Part shown: in pieces, positions 22,041-32,910 of the stretch
Layout of the letters: the number at the start of each line of letters is the position of its first letter
Position numbering within the stretch: position 1 is the stretch's first letter
Assembly (NCBI GenBank): GCA_019787685.1
Contig: JAHNUO010000007.1
Location: 496,001-560,000 of the forward strand
DNA: 64,000 nt
Source: Chiua virens
Taxonomy: Eukaryota; Basidiomycota; Agaricomycetes; Boletales; Boletaceae
Reading direction: 5' to 3'
Notes under the pieces: model-generated
Databases searched by the model: none
Told to the model about the DNA's origin: nothing
The model's input: the letters and a program-made list of their open reading frames with translations, nothing else
Program-made: the position numbers and the translations under genes

Positions 22041-23031
22041 CACAGATAGATTCAGAAGCAAGAAAAAAGGTTCAGTTTCTGAGCAGTCGACTGGCCCTGC
22101 CAGTGGTCAACGTTCAATAGTTGGCCACTGTCACTTCTTGCACTTCTTCAGTCATCTGGCCACCTCAAGCAGCCCAGGATGCCACAAAGACAAATTTCAG
22201 AAAAGATCACACCTCCGAATTTGAAGAGGATAAGGTGTCGACGAAGAGCCTTAGTTAGAGGTGTTTCGCGAGCCTGTAGAAGTTGCCGCAGAAGATTGCT
22301 GCGTCAGTACATTTGAAGATAACGATTTTCCTACAGGAACAAAAAAAATCGCGATAAAAATGGCTTGCCATTCCCAACACCTTGAGAAAATGTACGTGAC
22401 CCACGATAGGCCGCGTGAAGGTCACCGGAGTTCATTGCATGGCTGGCGGGGCGTGAGGGGGCTGCGACTCGTATTAATAACTCACACACTATGATAGGCC
22501 GCCAAGCGTGCAAGAAATTGTCGGAAAAAACCTGGGAACATGACAAGTACTATAATATCATGGCATAAAATGGTAATTTTATCATTACAAACAAATTGCA
22601 ATGATTTTTTTGGGTTGCCATACCATAATAATGTATTACAATGGCAATTAGAATCCCATTAGGATGTCATAATGTGGCTGTGTTGCAATCGTGGTTTGGG
22701 TTTTTCTGAGAAATTTATTGAAAGAAGGTCGATCGAGTCCGTTGACTTGGAGTAAACGACTTGGGCAGTGTCCGATTGCGATCTATGGACCACAGGGGCT
22801 GGAAACACAGGATGGTAGAACATTCTGCCAAATGAACAGCATTATTACATCATTCCGTGCACTACGGGTTATATTAGGTTTCTAAAAAATATTTTTTCTG
22901 GAAACGCTCCGATGCCGGCCAAGTCACTTAACAGCTAGTGAGATCTGAGATTCTGTTTGTGCCAGCACAGCAATGGACTGGGGCATTCAAGTATATGGAG
23001 CGCTGCGCAACCAGCTTGAGACCATAACTCA
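21740..23031. other. AT-rich spacer after unit B copy 1
   Basis: The first 300 bp continue the duplicated 5' flank (to about 22,040). The rest is unmatched in this window. An AT-rich patch at 22,555-22,690 holds several short TTACAA / CATTGCAA-type words. No convincing gene or terminal repeats are seen. Confidence 0.4.
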
Positions 23032-25091
23032 ATGATGTATTCCGATGCTACAAAGGAATTCAACGACGAGCCCCTTCCAATCAGACTCATTCCCGTCACT
23101 TCTTTGAGTACCTCACGATATGATGGTAATTCAGCCTGGTTCGTAGGCTCACATTCTATGCAGGCAATTGACTCATAGCTTGTACCAGTATTGAGCTCTA
23201 TTCTCGGGTCATTAACAGAGGCCCACCCTCTCAAAGCAGGTGAGATCTTGGAGCGTCCCGAGTTTGATAGTTCGACTGACGCATTGCACGATACCAGTAC
23301 TTCATCACTCACGCATTCGCATTGGCGCCGCTGCATTCATCCAGAGGGACAGCCATACTTTATGCAGGACACCGAATTCGGTTTTGCGGTAGGTCACCGA
23401 AGCATACGTCGATAACGTACAGATCGCAAGTCGGACACTCGATTGCATAAAGGCCGTACACAAGGAATTAATATGCAATGGCATCAATGTTCCTCCAAAA
23501 TGTGAACTCTTCTTGGAACTGGGAGACGATCATATGTCGTGCAGTTACTACTTCGTTGACCATGTCGAAAAGGCATTGTTCTGGCTCGAAGATATCTGTA
23601 CTGAATCACTTGGCATTCCCGCAGCAATGTCTGCCTCGCATCTTGGTTGGTTGCGTCCGTTTAAACAACCTTTACTGTCTCACACTTCTATAGAAATAGC
23701 GCTACAGAGGCTGTATTGGGTTCATGTTGAATTTTTTCCAATGCATCATGAGAGCCACGAACAAGAAGTTTCTTCAATTGTAGAAAAGATCTACAACATC
23801 ATTTCTCATGGTCAGGCAGGTAAGAGATCACAATGACACGGTTTCGTTCACGGACTAAGCCAAAGACAATAGATAGATTAACGTCGAGAACCTCGACATT
23901 CCCATATACCGCAGACACGTGCACCCATTTTTTAAAGCTTCTAGGCAAAAGGCGAGGTGGGGTAACTTCTTTGGCATACGAACACAGTTTAACATGACTG
24001 ATATATCATAGGGCAGTGCGTGGATGGATATACCCTTTGTTACACTGGTAAGCAATAGCCAATCGACATATGCTACATCTGTTTTGATCAACCTTCGTCA
24101 GCACGTCTTGCCGGTGCCATAAGTGTGTTTGGCGTGTTGTGAAGGATACTTGACACTAATGTCCATCACAGTGAATCAACGCTTCCTTACGTTCTACGGA
24201 CAGAAATCTGCTCAGTTGGATCGGCTACAAGAAATGTGTCCTAGCGGCGCAGTTCAGGAACATAAATGGTTATCTACTATCGCAGATTGGTTGATGTGGG
24301 GCATCCCACATCATTACAATAATTTGCTAGAAGACCTGTATGTGAACGAACAAGTATATGTAGACCAGTGGACAAGCTTTATTCCTTATGCCTCGCCGAT
24401 TGGACGAACAGTATATCATGGGTACGCTGGCGCATTCAGCTCATGGTTGACGTTTTTGACATTATGATTCAGAGCTTTCCGGTGTTCATGTGAGTCAAAC
24501 GTATGCCCTTTCCTGATGTGAGACCTCAAAAAGAAAAAATGTTCCTAGAGCCAGTATTCTTCTGGCGAATGTACGCGGGGGTACGCTATTCATGTCGATT
24601 CCGTCGGGTCTCTCCTGTGCAGTCAGCATTGCCTCTGGATCCTGCCTCCATCTCAGGCATCAGCCGTTAGTGGAGTCGACTGCAACCGTCGGGGTTCGTG
24701 CTTGCGCATTTTTAGTATGCTCCCTGCGGCTGACACTTTCCCTCATTTTCAGGCACGCTACCTGCGCTTCGCCAAGTCAGGCACCATAGGGTTTGTTCCC
24801 TCATCGATCGCATTCAGCCTTCCAAGGGCAACTTACGTGTGGGGCATTGGCTTTCTCACTGCCCAGTTCCTCTTCGTGGTATCGCACAACATAAACAGAG
24901 TTGTTGGATTGGCAGCTGCGTCCGTCGTCGCAGTCATCCTGACGTTTGTGATTTGTGTCACCAATCCAGAAGAAGATAATACTTCCGACTTTGCGTCGTT
25001 TTGTAGGTCGCTCGCGACATGCTGTTTGCCACGACTGTACGCCATCTCCGAGATGGAATCGGATGCTAGTGGAGACGTGTTGACAGTTTAG
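23032..25091 (+). CDS. Two-TM protein with WW-like N-terminal motif, agaricomycete family of unknown function (possible frameshift)
   Basis: Multi-exon plus-strand gene starting MMYSDATKEFNDEPLPIR. In order it has a WW-like motif (HWRRCIHPEGQPYF, about 23,323-23,365), VTEAYVDN, a block ELFLELGDDHMSCSYYFVDH, ALFWLEDICTESLGIP, LYWVHVEFFPMHHES, HGQA|DRLTSRTSTFPYT across an intron, RFLTFYGQKSAQLDRLQ, an acidic/aromatic block (LYVNEQVYVDQWTSF), and two C-terminal hydrophobic segments (YVWGIGFLTAQFLFVV and VVGLAAASVVAVILTFVICV). I recall this order from many agaricomycete hypothetical proteins. Near 23,393, FAV must skip one G of GTAGGTC to continue VTEAY, so there is either an indel error or decay. 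It sits alone between duplicated blocks. Role unknown; presumably a membrane-anchored protein with a cytosolic domain. Confidence 0.6.
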
Positions 25092-25279
25092 AATTGCACC
25101 TGTATTGCCTAGTCACAGGATTATGCCAACCTGGACTATGAATAGAGGTGCTTATGTACATTCTGGCTACAGATCGCCTGGAATGAGCTACCTCCCCTGG
25201 TGGGCTGGTGGTGGCGCCACTGCACCGACTTCATAGCATACTCGGGTCCTGTTTTCCATTATCTGATCAAGATTAATAT

Positions 25280-25460
25280 ATGGTGAGGTTATCATGCAGT
25301 TCTATCAACGTACTCGCCAGATTCTGAATATCCTCAGAAAGGAGAAAAGAGGGGGAAGGTCAAGAAGGTAAGCTAACTAAAATAATCAAGCAAGTTGAAA
25401 ACAAAGTCCGAATGATAAAAAAAATACTGCCGCCTAGACTGAGTTCGCACTTCTTGGCAT
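25280..25460 (-). repeat. Diverged copy of the AFI1-like gene's 3' end
   Basis: Resembles 29,785-29,960 in order: ACTCGCCAGAT, CTCAGAAA-GA(A/G)AAAA, AAGAAGGT(C)..GGTAAGCTAA, then the stop-codon region. On the minus strand it still reads LSLGG where the AFI1-like protein ends VSLGGGF. It lies immediately left of unit A copy 3, so a duplication breakpoint is nearby. Confidence 0.55.
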
Positions 25461-26240
25461 TTGCAGCGTTATCTTTCACCAACCAGTGTTTCCAACGTCT
25501 CAATTCATCCTGAGACTCCTCAGTAAGGTAAGTACCAACGAGTCAAGGTTTACCCCAAAAATGGGTATGCTCCAGTTTACTTATATAAGGTAACTCAGCT
25601 TGGCTTCCAGTATGTTGCCTCCAGGTAAGTGGTGGCTTCTTTGAGGTCTGAATTTACCTGGTCATGCTATGTACATATGATCGTAGTAAGTCGCACTCCG
25701 AGTCGACTCACTTATATACAGCAACCATCGCCCTTGGAAGTTGCAGCGCTCGAGAATTCATGCAGTCGCCTTACAGGACGATCCTCCGGAGCCAGCAAAT
25801 CTATCATTGCGATGTGCTCTGTGACTCCAGTCAATACACCTTTGGGGGGACAGAATCTATTGACCTACTGATACAAATCAATAATTCTTGCAGAACGTCA
25901 CTTGAACGATGCCAACGAGCAATCGAGTTGTGGGGACCGAAACATTACAACATTGATTCGAACCTGATCGATGATTTCGACGACCTGCCAGGGCTATCAT
26001 TTAGCTTTTGAAATTTTACGCTGGTGAAGTGTACCAGAGGGGTTTATCCACTCATGGTAATAAGTACCAATCCATACACTATCATCTGAGAACCACAGGG
26101 ACCTATCTCACGGGTACCCGCATAATCAATTCAGACTCAGGACCATTCTGTCTCGCGCACATTCAAGTTTACCTATGCCATCACGCGATCGTGAGTCTTC
26201 CCTCAGTGACTTCCATATCGTTCTTAAAGCCCTAATACTC
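25440..26240 (+). repeat. Segmental duplication unit A, partial copy 3
   Basis: Resembles 18,900-19,700 and, more weakly, 14,640-15,500. Shared features include a CAGCGTTATC word, an AGTAAGGTAAGTACCAACG-type junction, a GTCGCACTC..GACTCACTTATA segment and the CCTTACAGGACGATCC / CTGCAGGATGACCC pair. Confidence 0.5.
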
Positions 26241-26836
26241 GGTATGCTGGACTTGCTGATCCCATCCGGTGATGGGGATATGTACTTATCGAGTTCGATA
26301 GTCTCCAACTCGTGCTTCTGCTCAAGAAATCTATTTGGAATCTCCACTGATTGAGGATAGTGTGTGGGATAGGTTGTCCGACATTGATGGACCAAATATT
26401 TCGAAGCTAATATGCACCAATTCTATGATCGCAAAAATCCATTGATCAGTTGTTCTAGGTTACCACAGGTTTGGCGTTCAGAACAATCCAAGTTCAAGTC
26501 CACACTGTGAATTCGAGACTATAACAACTGAAATAATGTGAAATAAGAGATCTAAAAGTTGGGTAGAGATGGTGTGCAAGCCACAGTAGGAATGGGGTAT
26601 AGGGTTGGCACTGGTAAAAGTGTAGGGCATCATGATAATGTCGTAATTCGGAGAGCTAACAGTCAAACAAGCGTCCTTTCAGACCAAACTGTCTCAAGGT
26701 TGGTCCTTGCGCTTCCTACACAGAAATATGAAAATCGGATCATCTATTGACCCCGATACTTGATTGAGAGAAAAGTGGGATTAACGATGATGATTATGTC
26801 TGCCAAGACCGTTAGTTGAATATAACCGAGAAAACG

Positions 26837-26863
26837 TACATGCTGTGCCCGGCACAGCATGTA
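26837..26863. repeat. Perfect 13-bp inverted repeat with 1-nt centre
   Basis: TACATGCTGTGCC, a single C, then GGCACAGCATGTA. It can form a tight hairpin or cruciform, or serve as a dyad binding site. It is not present at the matching place in the left unit B copy. Confidence 0.8.
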
Positions 26864-27729
26864 TGTCGAAAGATACGACGTACCTAGAATCGCTCTGTCT
26901 TGGGCGTCCTGCAACGGGTCCTGGGACGCGGCGATCGTATGCAGATACGGGCATCTCTTGATGAGGGACCCGCCGAAAAGCACGAGAACACCCTTAGAAA
27001 TGAGAACCCTCCACCCGAGCGCGAGCGAGCCTGGGAGGTTTGTGATCCCCGGTGTCGATCACGAGGAGATGAGTACAGCTGCGTTGGTTGCCCACGCGGT
27101 ACGAGGCTACGGTATCCGATATCAACATCCGTTCATTCGGAGGGGAGGTTCGAGAGAATTTCATGTTTCATGTACATACCGGCGTTTAATGTTGGACAAG
27201 GTCACTGAGAAACAGCCTGCCATGATCAATGATCGTCTCCACGTGTGATGATGCTGGTACTAATATCCTGTATGGTCACTTATGATCAGTTTGTTTACAG
27301 ATACCTTTGCTAGTAAGTACGAACCGTGAGTCGGTTCTCAGAGATCTCGTGCCAGTGAGGACGTTGGTGCTCAATGCCCGGGTGCGAGCTTGCTCAGGCT
27401 TTAAGTGAAACGTTGCTGTGCCTAGCATTGCCCTCTAGCTGTGACGCTTAGGAAAGTTCTGGCATGCTGCATCATACTGACTCGGAATAATAATTCGCTG
27501 ACTGGTCGAAGGTCGAACTTGAAGCTGTGTCACAGCCATATTCAGCCGAGTCCCACGTACAAAGTTGGGCATTGCGGGGAATTGGCACTGCTTTGCGGAG
27601 GGATTCTGCCCGCACCTCTTAACAAGTACTCTTCAACATCCAGTGCCCAAGTTAAACTTTAAAATTTACAAGAAATGGGACAAGTACAAACTACAGAAGA
27701 AAATTACGACGAAACAAACTCTGAACCAT

Positions 27730-28535
27730 TTACTTGTGGTTGGCAGTGCCAGTGACATGTGGGTATTTCGATTTTTTGGGGGTACCAGTGGAAGTGGTAG
27801 TGGATGACCTTTACGAAGAATTCTTCCCGTCAGACCGAATTCATCAAGTTGCATTAGAAAACAACTGACTGTTTCGGTGCTTGGGGGGTACCAGTAGAAG
27901 TGGACGTGGATGGCCTTTACGAAGAATTCCTCCTGTTAAACCGAGTTCATCGAGTTGCAATAGAAAACAACTGACTGTCTGGTTGGGCCATTTCGTAACC
28001 CGGTTTTTTCGGGAGGGTCTCTGGATTTGTCTACCGAACTACTGTTAGTTTGATCTCGGTCAATAAAACTCAAGAGTCCAGAAAAGCAATGGAGCAACAC
28101 ACTTCGTCCCAGTTCTGGGCGTTGCCGAAGCAGGTTCACCCTTCCCACGCCTAAGGAATCTTGGGTCGCTGTCGAGAAAGGGGGAAAAGGGTAGAACTCA
28201 ATGTCAGCTCAAGGATGACGGACAACTGACATACATTTGAGGGTCGTCGTCACCGGGCTCGCTCGGGGGCGGTGTGTAACTATCATCAGAGTCATCATCA
28301 TCGGAGTCCATCTCCATCGTTGGGTCTCTGACCAAATCGATTTAAACGGGTATTCGACAAATTAAATGTGGGGTGCATCGCGAACTCACCTGCCGTTAAG
28401 CTCAGCCGAATGGTGGCCAATGCCCACGGTCGCGGTGAGATCTCTGGTCAATGGTCAACACGGACAAGTTGGGTTGAAGCAGATCCCGAGTTACCTGCCG
28501 TTAGAAACGGTCAAATTATGTTCCTCGTCTGCCAT
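27730..28535 (-). CDS. Novel 146-aa acidic/basic protein, seven small exons, tandem-duplicated tail exon
   Basis: I do not recognise this family. Seven exons splice in phase: 28535-28495, 28443-28390, 28327-28235, 28168-28103, 28038-27976, 27914-27870 and 27808-27730, exactly 147 codons with stop. Order: MADEEHNLTVSNG; DLTATVGIGHHSAELNG; an acidic exon MEMDSDDDDSDDSYTPPPSE; DPRFLRRGKGEPAS; DKSRDPPEKTGLRNGPTR; then two related Ser/Thr tail exons (STSTSTGTPQAPKQ and SSTTTSTGTPKKSKY), and stop after TANHK. There is no signal peptide, TM segment or cysteine. Exons 1 and 2 both end in a similar G-N/S-G-R junction, which may be an older repeat. Acidic middle plus basic, Pro-rich ends suggests a disordered nuclear or chromatin-associated protein; this is inference only. 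The left paralogue at 21,052-21,739 shares every exon but one. Conserved phase and DPRF(V/L)(K/R)RG argue it is real. Confidence 0.65.
27778..27983. repeat. 106-bp direct tandem repeat (two units) carrying a whole exon plus intron
   Basis: Units begin at about 27,778 and 27,884 (GGTACCAGT.GAAGTGG) and include TTTACGAAGAATTC and TAGAAAACAACTGACTGT. Each unit contains a tail exon of the novel minus-strand gene with its acceptor and the upstream donor. The exon phase is symmetrical, so the copy adds 15 residues without a frameshift. Confidence 0.8.
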
Positions 28536-29933
28536 CGAAGGTGATTTACAGGCAAGAAGAAAAGAACAGTGATACGTGAGGCCTTGGACCCACGACAGCC
28601 TTTTATGAGCTAGGTTGTGCGCCTAACGACCAACTTCATGACGCCCGAGGATGGTAAATGAGGTGGACATGTGTCTTTGAAGAGACGCTGGAGATAACAA
28701 CGATAGGGTGATGACGCACAAACCGAAGCTTGACTTGAAACCTTGTAGCACGGGAGGTCCTGTGACCCAGGGAAAGAAGACGCGCGGTCTACGGCAGGAC
28801 CATCTCATCATAGATAGAAGCATGAGAGTTGGACAAGTTTGGACTTCTGATCTGTAAACAGTTGATAGTGCGACTCCTCGCGGACATTGGTTTTTCTCAT
28901 CTCCAACTGTTTGGCAACTTCATGAGATGAAGGACAACCCGCCGAATCTCGATACCATGACCGTGACAGCAAGTCTGACTGTTCCACTGAACGACGCATC
29001 TCGACAAAAAGCAGCATGGTCTTCAAGGAAATACCGTGAATGAAGCGAGTTCCAGCAAGCAAGTCAAAGGGTCGGATGGAGATATACCTTGCGCCGCAGC
29101 ACCGTGGGTATGCAGGATCGTCGAAGATCTAAAATGGCTAACCAACGAACGTCACTGATGCACGATACTTGGTTGGCTGAGGGTGCCGGCGGTCAACGGC
29201 ATTCATTAGATGGCGGGACAGCCAACATGTGGTCAGGGTGCCTGTTATCTTTTCTCAGTTCCAAGAATCGGAGACGTAGTAGCTCTTGACACTGGTGTCA
29301 CAGTCTACGAGGGTGGTGTCAGCATTCACCAGAGAACTGAAGAGCGTAAGGGTAATACGCACCTTTCGACGACCTTCCGGCAGAGAAAGGGACAAAGACT
29401 GTCAAAGGAATGGTTGACGTCAGTCAAAGAAGATTCGACTTGACTTTGCATTCGTCTTCTGACTTGGATTCGGCTGCGATCTTTATCTTGGTCCCAATTC
29501 AGAGGCGAAAGAGGCATTTGTGACCCGAGGCACTATCGAAAGACGGTGAACTCGTTGAAGTGATAACGATCTGAACATCAGAAATCTCCGCTCCGAACTC
29601 CCCTGAATCGCCGCCTGGCAATTGCCAGCCTGCAGGTGGCGGTTCTTGGCAATGTCTGAAATAAGCTCAGGGCTAGCGCTCGGCTGTCAACTCTCAGAAT
29701 TCGCCTGGTGACCAGACTATTCCCGTTCTCCGCGGTATGATCGAGGCCTATGATACGACGTTGGTGACCCCATTATGCAATTTTTATCCACCCACTCGCC
29801 AGATGCGGACCAATGTAACCTCATCAGAAAAGAAGAAAAAAACAAATATATACGCAAGAAGGTCGAAGGTAAGCTAAGTATAAGAATTGAGGGACCAAGC
29901 CCAAAAAGAGAATCCAAACGAAAGATGAACGAA
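28536..29933. other. Spacer between the novel gene and the AFI1-like gene
   Basis: The first 260 bp are the duplicated upstream flank of the novel gene. The remainder contains several ORFs of 60-85 codons on both strands, none with a recognisable domain. A TGGCAATTGCCA palindrome inside a longer imperfect inverted repeat lies at about 29,611-29,642. The last 150 bp are the AFI1-like 3' flank, duplicated at about 25.3 kb. Confidence 0.4.
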
Positions 29934-32910
29934 TTAAAACCCGCCACCTAGACTGACCTCACTTCGGTTCGAAGGGGTGCGTGGGGCAAGTGGCAGCGGA
30001 GGCGCGAGGTGATTGTGATTGTGATTGTGATTGTGATTGTTGTGGACGTTGTTAACGCCCTCTTTCAGACGTGATTCCCGAGCATGAGCCTGTCGCACAT
30101 ATGCATACCGATGGAAGTGATTGAGCGTTTGTAGGAATATGACGCCAACCTGTGATCGCCAAGAGGGTATAAGTTGCCATGGCGAATGTCCAAGCGGAAC
30201 CGACTTACAGGGTACCCTCGCAGCTCGTTGAAAATATCCACCGTCGCATCTCGCACAGATTCGTGCTGATGGAACAAGCAAAAGCTGAGAGATTGCAGTC
30301 CTCCAGCGTGAGGCGGCGTATGTGCCAACAACTGTAAAGGATAAAGAATAAATGTGCTTCCGCATTGTAACAATAAATCCAGACAGCATACCTCGACCAC
30401 TTGCGCATATGACCGAACGTTCTCCGAAATGGTTCGAACGATCAACTCAACCTCGGGATCAGGAAACATTTTTTACAAGGCGGAGGCGGTAAAGCTGATG
30501 CAATAAGTCAAAGCCTTGAATCGCATCCGTGGCGCAATGCTTTTGAAAGTCCTGTGTCTCCGTTATATACCATTGGAATAAAGTTGTATGTGGCACGTAC
30601 TATCGTGGAGTACTGATGGGATTTCGTCCTTCGCCAACCCTCGATGCGGCTGGCGTTGGTGGCCAATTCCCTGGCTGCCACAGTTTCGTCGGAAAACACG
30701 ACGCCCTTCCCCAGTGACCCTTCCGAAAAAGGAGCACTCGGGAAACCCAAGGCTGTCGAGCCCGTCGCTACTTCCTCGTACCGCGCTGCAAGCCGCACAA
30801 ACCGACTCACGTATTCGGTAAACCGCAATCTTACCAGCGTCTCACCAAAGTGTGACGTAATGGCAGAAATGAGCTGGAAATGATTTCCATTCGCATCACT
30901 TTATCGTGGAAAAAAGAAGAGCAACGTACGTCTTCGATGAACAAATTGTCCAAACTGTCAGGGCGTGCTGAAATATCTGATTTTTGATTTGATTGGTTAC
31001 CGTCTCGCGTAGCTATTCGCGCAATTTCTTCTTCGCTCGCCGCCGAGTTCTCAGCACGGATGACGCCCGTGCGAGGGACGAGGGGAAGGATAGCCGGAGG
31101 CATGGCGGCTACCGGGAAGGAGATGTGAATGTCTTTGGAGACCACTACTCGACCGTTCCCAACATCCATCAATAGATCCCACGAGCCGGACGTTTCAAAG
31201 ATTGGGTTCGTGACGCCCGCAATGTATGCTGGTCTATAGATGCCATCAGCGTTCAGTCGCTGTCAGCTACTATGCCGACTTACATTGACACCCAATCCTC
31301 ACCCCCAGCCAACCCAGCGTACGGAAACGCACGTTCGATGAAACCCCTCAGGACGACGCCACACCCTGAACCCAATGCACACGCTGACAAGACATAGTTG
31401 GCTACTAGACCTGCGGGTATGTTATGACCTAGAAAAAGAATACGTTTTCCAGTGATGAGAGCATTAAAGAGAATTATTATTGGATGAGTGAGATTTCCGT
31501 TGGTGTGTAAATGTGGATGTTGTGGTCCAGAAACAGTCACGATCGGTGCAGAGAAAGTCTGTATTAACTGAATTAAGGAATACTGCGAGGCGTCAGTCCA
31601 TGATATGCAATCTAGAACAATGGCGGGCTGACATCACCAACTTCCTCGGGAAATGTGGCGAGCGGAAGCTTGATAGGCAGTTGGTGTCCCTTGTAGGCTA
31701 TGGTCGTTTGGAAAAAGTGGGTATCTTTGGATAATCCGGAACGCAAATGGGAGTCCGAGGTCGTAGGTATTCGCGCCGCCGCCGCACGCATTGGCCTCTC
31801 GAGCGAAACTATGGGACGACGACGACGACGCATCCGTCGACCCGCGACCCCGACTGGTCTGCGTGCCCGACGTCACGCTCCCCGGTCCACCCCCGATCGC
31901 AACGCCAACCTGATTGTCCAAGATACCGCTCTCATCGCCGACCCAGACCGCACTTCCACCGAGGGAGAAAGATGAATCGGACGGGGGAGACGGACGGGGT
32001 AGAGAACTCGCCACGCTACTCTCGGTCGTCGAGCGTTCGCGCGTACTCCCTTCGGCATGTGGCGGACGCCGAATAAGCATCCCATCCTCGCTTGAGTGCG
32101 ACCCTGACGACGAGGTGGCCTTGTGCTGTAGTTTGCCGTGCGAACCAGTGAAGCCGGGGACATTGTCGGGGATCTTGGGAGATGCAAACTTTTCCCCAAA
32201 GATATCTTTGCGCTCGGATGCACGCATGACGAGTTTCTCGGATCGGATTAGTTCGGGGGCACCTGTGACATCCATGGAGTTGATGGCATCGAACAGGCGT
32301 GCCAGACAGTCTTGTGAGGGATTGGCAAAGTAGTCATCCAGGGCGAGAAGGAGGACGGGCTGTGGGTTGATGTGAGCGGTCGGAATGAACAGTAACCCGC
32401 GCCACAACTCGCCTTGAAGATCTGGATGAACGGATGGCGGGTGCAAATGGCCATCGCTTTGACAACAGCACCTCTAGAAAGAGCGGGACGAGTGAGCTGT
32501 GGACGTGATTGGTCCGGACAACGGCGCACCTCCGAGCTGTCTTGTCATGTTTCGTTCGGACCAGGTTGAGGACGTATATGAGCTCAGTGGCCATCCAAAT
32601 CGCCAGATGTATCATCGGAGGATTCAGGGGTCTCGAGAGCGAGGACGGGAGAGATGGTGTTGAAGTGCGTTTGGTTGAGGAAGAATATGGTCCAGTCTTC
32701 GAGATGTCGCTCTGCACCATCGGGGAGCATCAGGTTGGCGAGGAGACTATTTTTGGGTGTCAGTGGGTGAGATTGGAGAGAGATGGAAGAGACTGACCCC
32801 TCATCTGTACCGAGGGGCTGTGGAAACTGGTATGTGAGTTGGGCCCCACTATCAATGTCGAATTCGGCGAGTAAGACGAACGAACAGTGGGGACCCTTTG
32901 CGAGGGTCAT
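29934..32910 (-). CDS. AFI1-like Arf3-interacting/DENN-type polarity protein
   Basis: Multi-exon minus-strand gene starting MTLAKGPHCSFVLLAEFDID at 32910. The N-terminus, GAQLTYQFPQPLGTDEG then LMLPDGAERHLEDWTIFFLN, is the Afi1 docking domain (Arf3 in vesicle traffic). Next come LIYVLNLVRTKHDKTARR, AMAICTRHPFIQIFKPVL LALDDYFANPSQDCLARLFD, and a Ser/Gly-rich insert of about 150 residues. The SPA (stabilisation of polarity axis) half follows: ITGKRILFLGHNIPAGLVAN, GVVLRGFIERAFPYAGLAG, YIAGVTNPIFETSGSWDLLMD, and helical C-terminal blocks ending VSLGGGF. In yeast Afi1 binds Arf3-GTP at the cell cortex and guides polarised growth. A His-Asn repeat near the C-terminus comes from a GATTGT microsatellite. 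A diverged copy of its 3' end lies at about 25.3 kb. Confidence 0.85.
30011..30040. repeat. (GATTGT)5 microsatellite coding for a His-Asn repeat
   Basis: Five perfect GATTGT units. On the coding minus strand they read as alternating Asn and His near the C-terminus of the AFI1-like protein. The 6-bp unit keeps the frame, so its length can vary without breaking the gene. Confidence 0.95.

Larger units (their letters stand above)
25092..27729. other. Gene-poor stretch: AFI1-end relic, unit A copy 3 and start of unit B copy 2
   Basis: Contains the AFI1 3'-end-like segment (about 25,280-25,460), a partial unit A copy (25,440-26,240) and the GC-rich part of unit B copy 2 (26,870-27,130). No ORF here matches a known protein. 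A near-perfect palindrome lies at 26,837-26,863. Confidence 0.4.
26560..28800 (+). repeat. Segmental duplication unit B, copy 2
   Basis: Right-hand copy of 19,980-22,040. It carries the intact member of the small novel gene family (27,730-28,535) and a 106-bp tandem repeat that the left copy lacks. Confidence 0.7.

Noticed and set aside
22555..22690. AT-rich patch considered as a MITE
   Set aside because: Short repeated words are present, but I could not find terminal inverted repeats with a target-site duplication.
12580..29930. Transposable element or viral insertion as the origin of the island
   Set aside because: I find no reverse transcriptase, integrase, transposase or Helitron helicase motif and no long terminal or inverted repeats bounding the copies.
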